Shown here: positions 19,368 through 30,926 of the stretch, one piece after another
Layout of the letters: each line of letters opens with the position of its first letter
How positions within the stretch are numbered: the stretch's first letter is position 1
Source: Xanthomonas sp. GPE 39
Lineage (GTDB): Bacteria > Pseudomonadota > Gammaproteobacteria > Xanthomonadales > Xanthomonadaceae
Direction of reading: 5' to 3'
Assembly: GCF_000963005.1 (NCBI RefSeq)
Contig: NZ_JZHZ01000007.1
Location: 2,722,367 to 2,786,366 of the forward strand
Length of the DNA stretch: 64,000 nucleotides
Notes under the pieces: model-generated
Databases searched by the model: none
What the model was told of the DNA's origin: nothing
What the model saw: only the letters and a program-made list of their open reading frames with translations
Position numbers and translations under genes: made by a program

Positions 19368-19869
19368 CTATCTCTCTCCCAGAGTAAGTAAGGAAACCTA
19401 GAAAAACCTCAGCCGCGCAGCAGCGAGGGGCAAGAAGCTGACGTTTTACCGACAAATTTGTTTCAAGAAAAACTTTCATTAATAGGTGATTAATTTAGAG
19501 CAAAATCTAGACAAATTTGCAACTCCTATCTCATGACTTCCGAACAAAAATCAGCCAGACCCATAAAGGTGCAGAACGCAGCAGCAAGCGACATTTCGCA
19601 CCACCGCGAAGCATTAATTGATGAATACGTGGAGTGGGCTCGGCCATGGGATGGGAGCGACGGCCACGGCAAGCCCAAGGTGAGCAACACAGGATGCAGC
19701 GCGGATGCACGCACGCAGCACTACAGGGTGTAGCGATAGCGCCTAGATCATGCGCTAGCGGAATCCGGCAGAGCGGACAATCTGCTGACGAAACCGGGCA
19801 CACGAAAGCCGCGTGCATTTTTGCCGCGCATGGCTCGCGGCAAGACACACACTCACCATGATGGTGCGC
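19368..19869. other. 502-base gene-free region upstream of the TonB receptor
   Basis: No convincing gene is present. The part nearest the receptor gene is clearly AT-rich against the GC-rich background and should hold its promoter and operator. The rest, toward rlmH, shows no coding signal; a possible 66-codon reading at 19533-19733 lacks a ribosome site. Confidence 0.6.
19451..19519. promoter_or_regulatory. Repeated palindrome GACAAATTTG, candidate operator
   Basis: GACAAATTTG occurs at 19451-19460 and 19510-19519, start points 59 bases apart; its core CAAATTTG is a perfect palindrome. Between them ATTAAT occurs twice with a five-base spacer (about 19478-19494). The array lies about 85-150 bases upstream of the TonB receptor start, a position suited to a regulator binding site. 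Inference only. Confidence 0.4.
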
Positions 19870-20340
19870 TCAGGCGCGATGGTAGGGATGGTTGGCCAGC
19901 ATCGCCGCGGCACGGTACAACTGCTCGGCCACGATCAGCCGCACCAGCATGTGCGGCAGGGTCAGCGGCCCCAGCGACCAGGATTCATCGGCAGCCGCCA
20001 GCACCTTGCTGCAATGGCCCTCGGGGCCACCGATCAGCAACGCCAGATCGCGGCCCTGCCCACGCCAGTGCTCCATCCGCTGCGCCAATTGTTCGGAACT
20101 GTGCTGCTTGCCGGGCACATCCAGAGCAACCACCAACGCACTCTTGGGCAATGCTGCGAGCACACGGCGCCCTTCGTCCTCGATCGCGCGTTGCGCATCG
20201 CGGCCCTTGCCGCGCAGTCCTGGCTCGATTTCCACCAACTCCAGCGGCAGCCAGTGCGACAGACGCTTGCGGTATTCGGCAAACCCCTGGGCTACCCAGG
20301 CCGGGGCACGTTCACCGGTGGCGATGAGGCGCGCCTTCAT
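19870..20340 (-). CDS. rlmH: 23S rRNA pseudouridine-1915 N3-methyltransferase RlmH
   Basis: SPOUT-class methyltransferase that methylates pseudouridine 1915 in helix 69 of 23S rRNA in assembled ribosomes. The knot motifs are L-L-I-G-G-P-E-G-H and L-P-H-M-L-V-R-L-I-V-A-E-Q-L-Y-R-A, and the C-terminus is H-P-Y-H-R-A. Length is 156 residues, standard. The ATG at 20340 is 25 bases after the preceding gene. It ends the leuS-to-rlmH run. Confidence 0.96.
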   Translation of the reverse strand: MKARLIATGERAPAWVAQGFAEYRKRLSHWLPLELVEIEPGLRGKGRDAQRAIEDEGRRVLAALPKSALVVALDVPGKQHSSEQLAQRMEHWRGQGRDLALLIGGPEGHCSKVLAAADESWSLGPLTLPHMLVRLIVAEQLYRAAAMLANHPYHRA

Positions 20341-20365
20341 CGCCGCAAGCCGACCATGCACACCA

Positions 20366-21526
20366 TCAGCGTTCGCACGCGAACATCGCATCCAGCATGG
20401 CTGCGGCGCGTGCCTGTTCCTGCATGTGCGCACGCTGCCATTTGAGCCATTGCTTGAACGTGGCAGGCTGCCGAACAGCGGCACATTCGTCGGCATAGTC
20501 GCGGCACTCCTGCTGCAACTGGCGCTTGATCTGCGCCATCAAGGCGTCCAGACGTTGCGGTTGTGGTCGGAGCGCTTCGGCCAGGCCATAGCGGCCCATG
20601 AAGGCATCGACCAACTGCGCCAATTCCTGTTCGATTTGCTTCAACTGCGCGGCCAGCATGCTGTTGTAGTCGCGAATCTGTTGCTCAGCCATGGCAGCGA
20701 CTCCGGCTTGATCGAGTTGACCAATCTGCAGTTGCAATTCCAGCAGGGCCAGCAGATCGTCATCGCGATAGGCGCCGTTGAGCCGCTGCATCAGCGCGGT
20801 CTTGCGTTCGCGCTGCTGCGGGTCCGGCTCACGATCCGGATGCAGCGCGGCGACCAGATTGCGGTACAGCACGCGCAGGGTCTGTTGCGGATCGAGCAGC
20901 GGGCCCGCCGCCGATGCCTTGCGCACACCGGCACGACGTGCCTTGGCGCGCTGCTGCGCGCGCCCGGCCGCATGCGCCTGCTGCTCCTGAACGCGTTGCT
21001 GGATTTGCGCGTACAGAGCCTCGGGAGACTGGACATACTCCAGCTCCTCCTCGGTCAGGCCGAACTGTGCGCCGATCAACGACTTCAACCTCGCATCGGA
21101 CTCGGCCACTGGCTGATCGAAAGCCACCTCACTGTGGCGGTCATAGACCGATTTCAGATCGTCGAAACCACCTTCCTCGATGAGCAAAACGGCGAGTTCG
21201 CAGATCGCATCGGACAGATCGGCCCGGTCGCGTTTGCTCAGCTTGTAGGCGACATGGGCTGCATCCAGTTCCAGCACCAGTTGCGCCTGCGCCGCATCGC
21301 GCGCTTGCAGCAATGGCTCGACCTGTTCGTGATAGCGCTGCTCCCAACGCGGCAACGCCTCGTGCCAGGCACGCAATTGCAGGCGGGTTTTTTCAAGACG
21401 TTCGACCAGCGTATTGAAGCGCTTGCGCGCCGGGGTCGAGCGTGGCTCGCCCTCGCTCGCGCGTAGCCGCACAACGGGCAGTATCTGGCCGCCAGCGGCA
21501 TGCAAGCCGTCCTGGCGTTTAGGCAT
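20366..21526 (-). CDS. J-domain-like protein, function unknown
   Basis: Predicted cytoplasmic protein of 386 residues, highly charged and alpha-helical, with likely coiled coils in both halves. Around residues 210-265 it has a J-domain-like stretch: [17 protein letters not shown] followed by [18 protein letters not shown]. The H-P-D tripeptide is the DnaK-stimulating signature. There is no Gly/Phe region or zinc-finger domain, so it would be a class C co-chaperone. The ATG at 21526 overlaps the rsfS stop by eight bases. The setting between rsfS and rlmH suggests a ribosome link, which is inference. Confidence 0.7.
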   Translation of the reverse strand: MPKRQDGLHAAGGQILPVVRLRASEGEPRSTPARKRFNTLVERLEKTRLQLRAWHEALPRWEQRYHEQVEPLLQARDAAQAQLVLELDAAHVAYKLSKRDRADLSDAICELAVLLIEEGGFDDLKSVYDRHSEVAFDQPVAESDARLKSLIGAQFGLTEEELEYVQSPEALYAQIQQRVQEQQAHAAGRAQQRAKARRAGVRKASAAGPLLDPQQTLRVLYRNLVAALHPDREPDPQQRERKTALMQRLNGAYRDDDLLALLELQLQIGQLDQAGVAAMAEQQIRDYNSMLAAQLKQIEQELAQLVDAFMGRYGLAEALRPQPQRLDALMAQIKRQLQQECRDYADECAAVRQPATFKQWLKWQRAHMQEQARAAAMLDAMFACER

Positions 21527-21935
21527 CGCCGGCCGCATTCTCGTCGGCATCGCTCGGCGGCTGGTCGCCAACCGTCCATAGCCGTTCCAACGCATAGAAT
21601 TCGCGCACGCGCGGCAGCATCACATGTACCACCACATCGCCGAGATCGACCAACACCCATTCGGCTTCGCGCTCGCCTTCCACGCCCAGCGGCATCAGCT
21701 CCAGACGCTTGGCGTACTTGACGACTTCATCGGCGATCGACTTGACGTGGCGCGTGGAGGTGCCGGAGACGATCACCAGGTAATCGGTGACGCTGGACTT
21801 GCCGCGCACATCGATTTCCACCACGTCTTTGGCTTTGAGTTCCTCCACTGCCTCGCGAACGTGGGCAAGCAGGACCGGCAGCGGTGGCGGTGGGTTCGGG
21901 ACTTGGGTCTTGATAACGTGGGCTTGACTGGACAA
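21519..21935 (-). CDS. rsfS: Ribosomal silencing factor RsfS
   Basis: RsfS/Iojap protein that binds L14 on the 50S subunit and blocks subunit joining in stationary phase. The family core is present: [29 protein letters not shown] and [12 protein letters not shown]. No ATG lies close to the domain; the most likely start is the TTG at 21935, giving 138 residues, but upstream GTG or ATG codons in phase cannot be excluded. It follows nadD by 55 bases, a conserved pairing. Confidence 0.93.
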   Translation of the reverse strand: MSSQAHVIKTQVPNPPPPLPVLLAHVREAVEELKAKDVVEIDVRGKSSVTDYLVIVSGTSTRHVKSIADEVVKYAKRLELMPLGVEGEREAEWVLVDLGDVVVHVMLPRVREFYALERLWTVGDQPPSDADENAAGDA

Positions 21936-21990
21936 AGCGGCGAACTCGATGGAATGGGAAAAGTATAGGGGAGCCTGCGACGAAGCGTAT

Positions 21991-22812
21991 TCAGCCGACT
22001 GTGGCGGCATCTGCCGCATACAAACGGTGAGTGCGGATGTAATCGGCAACCGACGCCGGCAGCAATGCCTGCCAATCACCGCCAGCGGCCAGGCATGCGC
22101 GCACTTGGCTGGCCGATTCGCTACGCAGCGGCTGCCGCAGACACCACAACAGGCCACCCGGCGCAGCGGCCAACGCCTGCGGCGAAGCAGCCCAACGCCC
22201 AGCCAACGCCTGCGTCAGCGCTGCCGGCAGTGCCTGCTCCCAGCCAGTACCAGCACGGTCGGCAACCACCAGATGGGCCGCATCGAGCAGCACGCGCCAT
22301 TCGCGCCATCCGGTGAAGCCGACCAGGCTGTCGGCACCGATCAGCAAAGCCAGCGGTGCGTCGGCGCCGAGTTGAGCACGTAGTTCGCGCACCGTCTCGA
22401 TACTGTAGGACGCCACGCCGGGCTGAGCCAAGGCGCGGCGCACTTCGCGCAGATCCAGCAGCACCTGCGGCTCATCGGCGATCGCCAGTGCCAACATCGC
22501 ACAGCGTTGCTGCGCAGTGGCGCCCGGCGCGGGGCGATGTGGCGGATCGGCGGCCGGCATCATCCGCACGGGGACGCCAAGCGCATCGCGCGCCGCACGG
22601 GCGATCGCCAAATGTCCGTTGTGGACCGGATCGAACGTGCCGCCATAGATGAGGTGCAACCCCTGCGTGGCAGAGCCCGATACGCCTTCCGCACAGCGAC
22701 CCGGCGATGCGCGGGGCACGGCACCTGTGGTGTCGGCGCCAGCGATGTTCGTGCTTTCGGGAGTCCCGCTCTCCCGGGTCTGCGGTGCCGGGTCCCGGGG
22801 CCCGGCTTTCAT
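21991..22812 (-). CDS. nadD: Nicotinate-nucleotide adenylyltransferase
   Basis: Converts nicotinate mononucleotide and ATP to deamido-NAD in NAD biosynthesis. The nucleotidyltransferase loop [13 protein letters not shown] and the I-G-A-D-S-L motif are present; the C-terminal [26 protein letters not shown] is canonical. Two starts are possible. The ATG at 22812 overlaps the holA stop as ATGA but adds about 51 low-complexity residues encoded partly by a GGGTCCC repeat. A TTG at 22659 gives a normal 222-residue enzyme but has no clear ribosome site. Confidence 0.93.
   Translation of the reverse strand: MKAGPRDPAPQTRESGTPESTNIAGADTTGAVPRASPGRCAEGVSGSATQGLHLIYGGTFDPVHNGHLAIARAARDALGVPVRMMPAADPPHRPAPGATAQQRCAMLALAIADEPQVLLDLREVRRALAQPGVASYSIETVRELRAQLGADAPLALLIGADSLVGFTGWREWRVLLDAAHLVVADRAGTGWEQALPAALTQALAGRWAASPQALAAAPGGLLWCLRQPLRSESASQVRACLAAGGDWQALLPASVADYIRTHRLYAADAATVG
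22759..22805. repeat. GC-rich GGGTCCC iteron at nadD start
   Basis: Clustered copies of GGGTCCC/GGGAGTCCC, including the exact 12-mer CCGGGTCCCGGG (22788-22799) also found at 13176-13187. It lies just inside the ATGA-linked reading frame of nadD. Confidence 0.7.
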
Positions 22813-23843
22813 ACCACCAACAACCGCACCGCAGGCGCCTCGGCGACCGCCAGCAACAGGCGTTCCAGCGCGACCCAGGCATCGCCATCGGCACGCCCCT
22901 TGGCGATGCGGTCGATACGTCCAGCCTCGACGACGAAGCGCTCCCAGCGGCGCGGCGCGCCATGGCGTTGCAAAGCGCGCTTGAACGGCGCCTGCCGCGC
23001 TTCCCAAATGCCCTGCGCCTTCATCTCCGCCGCCAGATTGCCACCGGCCGCCTGCACCTTGGCCAGCACCGCCGTGCGCAGCAGTTCCTTGATCAGAATC
23101 GGTAGCAACGCCGCCACCGCCTCGCCTTCGGCGCGCAGACCGGCGAGCATGCGCCGCAGCGCCGACGCCTGACCGCCCAAGGTGGCCTCGGCCAGCCGGA
23201 ATACGTCGTAGCGCGCCGCATCGGCGACCAGCAACTCCATCGCCGCCACGTCCAGCCCCTGTCCATCACTCAACAAAGCCAGTTTGTCGATTTCCTGCGC
23301 CGCCGCCAGCAGATTGCCCTCGACCCGCTCGGCCAGCCGCTGCACCGCGCCGGCATCGGCACGCAGGCCCTTGCCGCGCAAGCGCCGCTCGATCCAATCG
23401 CCCAATTCGTGCGGTTTGATCGCCCAAGCCACCGCGATCACGCCGATGCGCCCGACCGCGTCAGCCCATTTACCCTGGTGCGCCTTGCTCCACTCGTTGC
23501 AGGTGATCAGCAACACTACGTCCGGCGGCGGATCGGCGCAGAACGCGGCGATCACCTCGCTCCCCTCCTTGCCGGGCTTGCCGCTGGGCAAGCGCAACTC
23601 GATCAGCCGTCGCGGGCTGAACAGGCTGGGAGAATTGAAGCTGGAATAGAGTTGGTCCCAGTCGAAGTCGCGTCCATCGGCATCGAACACCTCGCGCTCG
23701 CCGATGCCGGCGGCGCGCGCACGGGCACGCACCGCATCGGCGGCCTCCAGCACGCGCAAGGTCTCCGGGCCGGCGATCAGGTAGACCGGATGCAGCGGCT
23801 GCGTGGCAGGCTGGGTGAGCAGTTGTTCGGGACGCAGTTCCAT
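22809..23843 (-). CDS. holA: DNA polymerase III delta subunit
   Basis: Delta subunit of the clamp loader; it opens the beta sliding clamp during replication. The N-terminal H-P-V-Y-L-I-A-G-P-E-T-L segment, the central D-V-V-L-L-I-T-C-N-E-W-S-K and the C-terminal helical collar with L-L-P-I-L-I-K-E-L-L-R fit the family. Length is 344 residues. Its stop overlaps the nadD ATG as ATGA. It is 107 bases downstream of lptE in the usual leuS-lptE-holA order. Confidence 0.94.
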   Translation of the reverse strand: MELRPEQLLTQPATQPLHPVYLIAGPETLRVLEAADAVRARARAAGIGEREVFDADGRDFDWDQLYSSFNSPSLFSPRRLIELRLPSGKPGKEGSEVIAAFCADPPPDVVLLITCNEWSKAHQGKWADAVGRIGVIAVAWAIKPHELGDWIERRLRGKGLRADAGAVQRLAERVEGNLLAAAQEIDKLALLSDGQGLDVAAMELLVADAARYDVFRLAEATLGGQASALRRMLAGLRAEGEAVAALLPILIKELLRTAVLAKVQAAGGNLAAEMKAQGIWEARQAPFKRALQRHGAPRRWERFVVEAGRIDRIAKGRADGDAWVALERLLLAVAEAPAVRLLVV

Positions 23844-23950
23844 GACGACAGCCTACGCCGTAGCGGTGTGGCGCACGCAACCGATCATCGGCACGGCGAC
23901 GACGCCAGACAATGCCTGCACCGCGCGCAGCGGCGACAGCCGGCAGACGC

Positions 23951-24535
23951 TCAAGGCTGCGGCGAAGGCGCCGGCTTGCCTTCGACCGGTGTACCGGTGG
24001 CGGCTGGCGGCGCAGCGTTGATGTTCTTGCCCGCGCGCACTTCCGCACGCACCACGCTGTCGATCCGGCGCAACATCGAGGCCGACATCTCCCGACGCAA
24101 CTCGTCGGCAAGGATCTCGCGCTCGGTGGTGGTGCCGGTGGCATCGGCAGGCGGTGCCACGTAGTCGCGCGACAACTCGATCACCTGCTGCGGCACCAGC
24201 ACGCTGCCGTCGGCCCGACGGAACAGGAAGATCGCCGCATAGCGCAGACTGAACTCCTGCGCACGGCCTTGGGCGTCAAGCGCGATCGGTAAGTCGCCCC
24301 AGCGCTCGGACAGCACTTCCAACCGCGCCACGTCCGTGTCGACGTCCTTCGGCGCGATCTGCGCACCGGCTGCGCGCAGGCCGCGCTGGAGCAGTTTGGC
24401 CAACTCGCTGTAGGGCGCCGAGGACACCACTTTGACTGCGTGCGTATCCGCCGGCAGGGTCAGCTTGTCGCGCAGGTGGAAGCCGCAGGCCGCCAGGGAG
24501 ACTACGAAGACAAGGGCAAGCAGGAGTCGGGTCAT
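23951..24535 (-). CDS. lptE: LPS assembly lipoprotein LptE
   Basis: Outer-membrane lipoprotein that plugs the LptD barrel and guides lipopolysaccharide to the cell surface. A lipobox L-A-A-C places the lipidated cysteine at residue 17, followed directly by G-F-H-L-R, the conserved LptE start. The body contains L-S-x-R-Y-A-A-I-F-L-F-R and L-A-D-E-L-R-R-E-M. Length is 194 residues. The ATG at 24535 is preferred to a GTG two codons upstream. Confidence 0.93.
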   Translation of the reverse strand: MTRLLLALVFVVSLAACGFHLRDKLTLPADTHAVKVVSSAPYSELAKLLQRGLRAAGAQIAPKDVDTDVARLEVLSERWGDLPIALDAQGRAQEFSLRYAAIFLFRRADGSVLVPQQVIELSRDYVAPPADATGTTTEREILADELRREMSASMLRRIDSVVRAEVRAGKNINAAPPAATGTPVEGKPAPSPQP

Positions 24536-24681
24536 GGACACAGTCTGGAGGAGCTGATGGGGCGCGGCAACAGGCGACTAGCCTGCCCGATGGCGCGTGA
24601 ACGCGGGTTGAGACACGCCGCGCCACGCGAATGCGGCCAAGGCACGCAAACCTAGCGCGACAGCGCCCGCGCCGCGCGGAC

Positions 24682-27357
<2,676 letters not shown>

Positions 27358-27468
27358 CTAAGGGTACCGTAGCGCGGCAAGCCGCTCCAATCCCGGACGA
27401 CAGACGGCACCCACACGGCAGCTCATCAACGACGCCTTGCTCACCACAGCATGACAAGTTTCCACGGC

Positions 27469-28092
27469 TCAACGGCGCTGCGGTGGCGCCTGCGGGCCAG
27501 GCCAGCAGGCCAATAGCGCCAGCCATCCCCACCACAGTATGAACACCAGCCGTTGCGCCAACGGCGGCGACAACAGTCGATCCAAGGCAAAGGCACCCAG
27601 CGCGGCCAACAGCGCAACCGCCAGCGCGAAGGTCGCCCAGACGCGCGCGGCGGGATCGCGATAGGCACCGACGCCCAACAGAGCCGCCGACGCCACCAGC
27701 GCCACCACCCACAGCAACCAAGCACTGGCGTGCATTTGCGTGGCGTGCGACTCCAGATCGAGCGGATCCAACGGCAACAGGCCGATGCAGGCAAACGCAA
27801 GCCCGGCCAGCAATAACACCTGCCCGCCCACACGCAACGACCAGATCGCGCCACGACCAGCCTGCAGCAGCAGACGCAGCGCCAGCACAATCGCCAACGC
27901 CCCAGGCAGCACGAAGGCCAGCAGATTGAAGGCCCAGGCATGTGGAATCCCGCGCGCACCCAGCAGGGCCAGCGGATGCGACCACGGTAAATAGCCGGGC
28001 AAGGCCATGCCGAACCCCACCATCGCCGCAACCGCGCCGAGTGCCAGCAAGGGACCGACCCAGCGCAGCACGCATTCGCCCATCTTCATCAT
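27469..28092 (-). CDS. DUF998-like membrane protein
   Basis: Integral membrane protein of 207 residues with about six hydrophobic helices. The first loop, W-S-H-P-L-A-L-L-G-A-R-G-I-P-H-A-W-A-F-N, resembles the DUF998 signature, where a short extracellular loop follows helix 1. GGGAG lies six bases before the first of three clustered ATG codons (28092, 28089, 28083). It is isolated between leuS and cnoX. The function of DUF998 proteins is not known. Confidence 0.7.
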   Translation of the reverse strand: MMKMGECVLRWVGPLLALGAVAAMVGFGMALPGYLPWSHPLALLGARGIPHAWAFNLLAFVLPGALAIVLALRLLLQAGRGAIWSLRVGGQVLLLAGLAFACIGLLPLDPLDLESHATQMHASAWLLWVVALVASAALLGVGAYRDPAARVWATFALAVALLAALGAFALDRLLSPPLAQRLVFILWWGWLALLACWPGPQAPPQRR

Positions 28093-28249
28093 TGCTCGCT
28101 CCCGCGCCCTACGCCGCTACTGCCAGAATCCGCATAGTGTGGCGGTTGTCGGCCACCCCGACATCACATGACATGCCGCGACCGCTCTTGCATCGGCGCG
28201 GAGCTGCCACCATGAAGAAGCCATCCTCCTGCCTGACACTGATGCCTCT

Positions 28250-29116
28250 ATGTCCGACACGCCCTACGTTTTCGACGCCACGACCGAGACCTTCGAAACC
28301 GAGGTGCTGCAGCATTCCTTGCAAACCCCGGTTTTGGTGGACTTCTGGGCCCCCTGGTGCGGCCCGTGCAAAACCCTGACCCCGCTCCTGGAGAAGCTGG
28401 CCGCCGAGTACAACGGTGGCTTCGTGTTGGCCAAGGTCGACGTGGACAAGGAACAGCAGATCGCCGCGGCGTTCCAGATCCGTTCGGTGCCGACGGTGTT
28501 CCTGGTCAAGGACGGGCAACTGGTCGATGGTTTCCCCGGCGCACTGCCGGAGGGTCAGTTGCGCGCATTCCTCAAGCAGCACGGCATCGAACCGCTGGCG
28601 GCACAGGACAGCCCCCAGCAGGACGACGCCCCGGCTACGGCGCTGGACCCGCATGCCGAGGTGCAGCGCCTGCGCGAGGCGGTAGCGGCCGAGCCGGACA
28701 AGGAAGAACTGAAGCTGGATCTGGCCCTGGCGCTGATCAAGACCGGCGCTGTCAGCGAGGCCGAGGCGCTGATCGACGCCCTACCGGCCAACCTGGCGAC
28801 CGACGAACGCGCGGTGCGAGCGCTAGCACGGCTGGGCTTCGTCAGCGCGCTGCAGTCAGCGCCGCCTGCAGAGGCATTGCAGGCGGCACTCGCGCAGAAC
28901 CCGAACGACCTGGCGGCACGCCATCTGTTAGGAGTGCGGCATCTGGTCGACGGCGACGACGAGGCGGCACTGGAGCACTTCCTGGAGATGCTGCGGCAGG
29001 ACCGCGACTTCGCCGATGGACTGGCAAAAAAATCGCTCATCGATGCGTTCCGGGTCATCGAGGACGCGGATCTGGTCGGGCGCTACCGGCGCAAGATGTC
29101 GGCCTTGCTGTTCTGA
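28250..29116 (+). CDS. cnoX: CnoX/YbbN thioredoxin-like co-chaperone
   Basis: Chaperedoxin of the CnoX family: an N-terminal thioredoxin domain (residues 1-110) fused to a tetratricopeptide-like helical domain (about 130-288). It holds clients for GroEL/DnaK under oxidative stress. The active site is W-C-G-P-C (Cys37, Cys40), so unlike E. coli CnoX, which has a single active-site Cys, this protein could be redox-active. Length is 288 residues. It is a single gene, divergent from the DUF998-like gene. Confidence 0.9.
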   Translation: MSDTPYVFDATTETFETEVLQHSLQTPVLVDFWAPWCGPCKTLTPLLEKLAAEYNGGFVLAKVDVDKEQQIAAAFQIRSVPTVFLVKDGQLVDGFPGALPEGQLRAFLKQHGIEPLAAQDSPQQDDAPATALDPHAEVQRLREAVAAEPDKEELKLDLALALIKTGAVSEAEALIDALPANLATDERAVRALARLGFVSALQSAPPAEALQAALAQNPNDLAARHLLGVRHLVDGDDEAALEHFLEMLRQDRDFADGLAKKSLIDAFRVIEDADLVGRYRRKMSALLF

Positions 29117-29389
29117 AGCCCACCGCATGACGCGCCGTCGGCGGGAATGCCCGCAGGCGGCGACGCCGCTGCACCGACGCACGGCATGCCCGGCCCGGCC
29201 GCGCGTCCATTGCTAAGCGATAAGCGAATAGTTGCGCGTGGCATGTTGGCGGCGCGCACGCGAAAGCTGTTGTAGATCAACCGCAAACCGTCGAGTCGAG
29301 CAAGCAACGCTGACCGAATCATATCTCCACGGACACCAGTGCCACCTGCGACTATCCCCGCAGGCACGACGCTCCACTACACTAGGGGA

Positions 29390-30067
29390 ATGTCACCCGA
29401 CCCCCAAACATCGTCTCCGCGCCCGTCCCTACAACGGCTCTTCCTCACCGGCCTGCTCACCCTGATGCCAATTTGGCTGACCTGGGTGGTGGTCAAATTC
29501 GTGTTTGTACTGCTGTCGGGCATCAGTAGCCCGTGGGTCGTGCCGCTCTCGGCACGCATTGCCGCCTCGTTCCCGCAGGCACTGGGCTGGGCAACGGCAC
29601 TGTGGGTGCAGGACACCATCGCGCTGATCGCCACGCTGGCGGCGATCCTGCTGGTCGGTATTCTCAGCCGGCGCATGATCGGGCAACGCCTGCTGGGCTG
29701 GTTCGAGGCGGTGATGCGGCGCATTCCGCTAGCCAGTGTGGTCTACGACAGCGCACGCAAGCTGCTGGACATCCTGCAGACACAGCCCGGCAGCACCCAA
29801 CGCGTGGTGCTGATCGACTTCCCGCATCGCGATATGAAAGCGGTGGGCCTGGTGACGCGGGTGATCCGCGAGCAAGAAACCGGCCGCGAATTGGCCGCGG
29901 TCTACGTACCGACCACGCCGAACCCGACCTCCGGCTATCTGGAAATCGTCCCGGTGGAACGGCTCACCCCGACCGACTGGAGCGTGGACCAGGCGATGAG
30001 CTTCATCATTTCCGGCGGCGCGGTCGCACCGGACAGCGTCCCATTCACCCGCACCATGGACCGTTGA
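29390..30067 (+). CDS. DUF502 membrane protein
   Basis: Inner-membrane protein of the DUF502 family, function unknown. Two transmembrane helices (about residues 15-45 and 65-90) are followed by the signature R-I-P-L-A-S-V-V-Y-D-S-A-R-K-L. Next comes a soluble domain with N-P-T-S-G-Y-L-E-I-V-P and S-F-I-I-S-G-G-A-V-A-P-D. Length is 225 residues. AGGGGA is very close to the ATG at 29390; an in-frame start at 29339 is an alternative. It ends one base before the YhhQ-type gene, suggesting an operon. Confidence 0.88.
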   Translation: MSPDPQTSSPRPSLQRLFLTGLLTLMPIWLTWVVVKFVFVLLSGISSPWVVPLSARIAASFPQALGWATALWVQDTIALIATLAAILLVGILSRRMIGQRLLGWFEAVMRRIPLASVVYDSARKLLDILQTQPGSTQRVVLIDFPHRDMKAVGLVTRVIREQETGRELAAVYVPTTPNPTSGYLEIVPVERLTPTDWSVDQAMSFIISGGAVAPDSVPFTRTMDR

Positions 30068-30068
30068 C

Positions 30069-30842
30069 ATGCGCACTGGCACGCTAGACGATCGCGCCGT
30101 TCGACTCTTCATCGCACTGGCCGCGTTCTTCTGTGTCAATGCAGCGCTGGCCGAATTCATCGGAGTCAAGATCTTCGCCCTGGAGGATACGCTCGGCATC
30201 GCACCGCTGAACTGGAACCTGTTCGGCCAGAAAGGTTCGATGAACTTCACCGCCGGCACCCTGTTGTGGCCACTGGTGTTCATCCTCACCGACACCATCA
30301 ACGAGTTCTTCGGTCGCCGCGGCGTGCGCTTTATTTCCTGGCTGGCGGTGGGGTTGATCGGCTACGGCTTCCTGTTCGCGTTCGCCGCGATCGCATTATC
30401 ACCGGCCGGGTTCTGGGTCAGCGCGGCGCAAAACCAAGGCGTACCGGATTACCAAGCCGCATTCGCCGCCGTCTTCGGACAAGGGTTGTGGACCATCGGC
30501 GGCTCGTTGGTCGCGTTCATGGCCGGCCAGTTGATCGACGTGGCCGTGTTCCATCACATCCGCAACAGCACCGGCGAAAAACACGTTTGGTTGCGCGCCA
30601 CCGGCTCCACCGCCGTGTCGCAATTGATCGACAGCTACGTGGTCATCTACATCGCGTTCGTGCTGGGTCCGCAGCACTGGTCGATTCCGTTGTTCCTTGC
30701 AGTGAGCACGTTGAACTACATCTGCAAGTTGGTGCTGGCGATCGTGCTGCTGCCACTGCTGTATCTGATGCGCCGCCTGATCACCGATTACCTGACCCCC
30801 CAGCGGGCCGAACAGTTACGCGAGGAAGCCGCAGCCGATTGA
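30069..30842 (+). CDS. Queuosine precursor transporter (YhhQ/VUT family)
   Basis: Inner-membrane transporter of the VUT/YhhQ family, which imports the queuosine precursors preQ0/preQ1 for tRNA modification. About six helices are visible. The conserved P-L-V-F-I-L-T-D-T-I-N-E-F-F-G-R-R segment and the C-terminal S-T-A-V-S-Q-L-I-D-S-Y-V-V motif are present. Length is 257 residues. It starts one base after the DUF502 gene. Confidence 0.9.
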   Translation: MRTGTLDDRAVRLFIALAAFFCVNAALAEFIGVKIFALEDTLGIAPLNWNLFGQKGSMNFTAGTLLWPLVFILTDTINEFFGRRGVRFISWLAVGLIGYGFLFAFAAIALSPAGFWVSAAQNQGVPDYQAAFAAVFGQGLWTIGGSLVAFMAGQLIDVAVFHHIRNSTGEKHVWLRATGSTAVSQLIDSYVVIYIAFVLGPQHWSIPLFLAVSTLNYICKLVLAIVLLPLLYLMRRLITDYLTPQRAEQLREEAAAD

Positions 30843-30926
30843 GGCCGTCCCCTCTCCTATCGCCGCGACACGTCACCGCTGCGATCCGGATGGGATATCC
30901 ACCCTCGCTTGTCGTTGGAGTCCGCA

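Noticed and set aside
19533..19733. Possible 66-residue gene in the gap upstream of rlmH
   Set aside because: No ribosome site, no hydrophobic or domain signal, and it lies in a region that looks regulatory.
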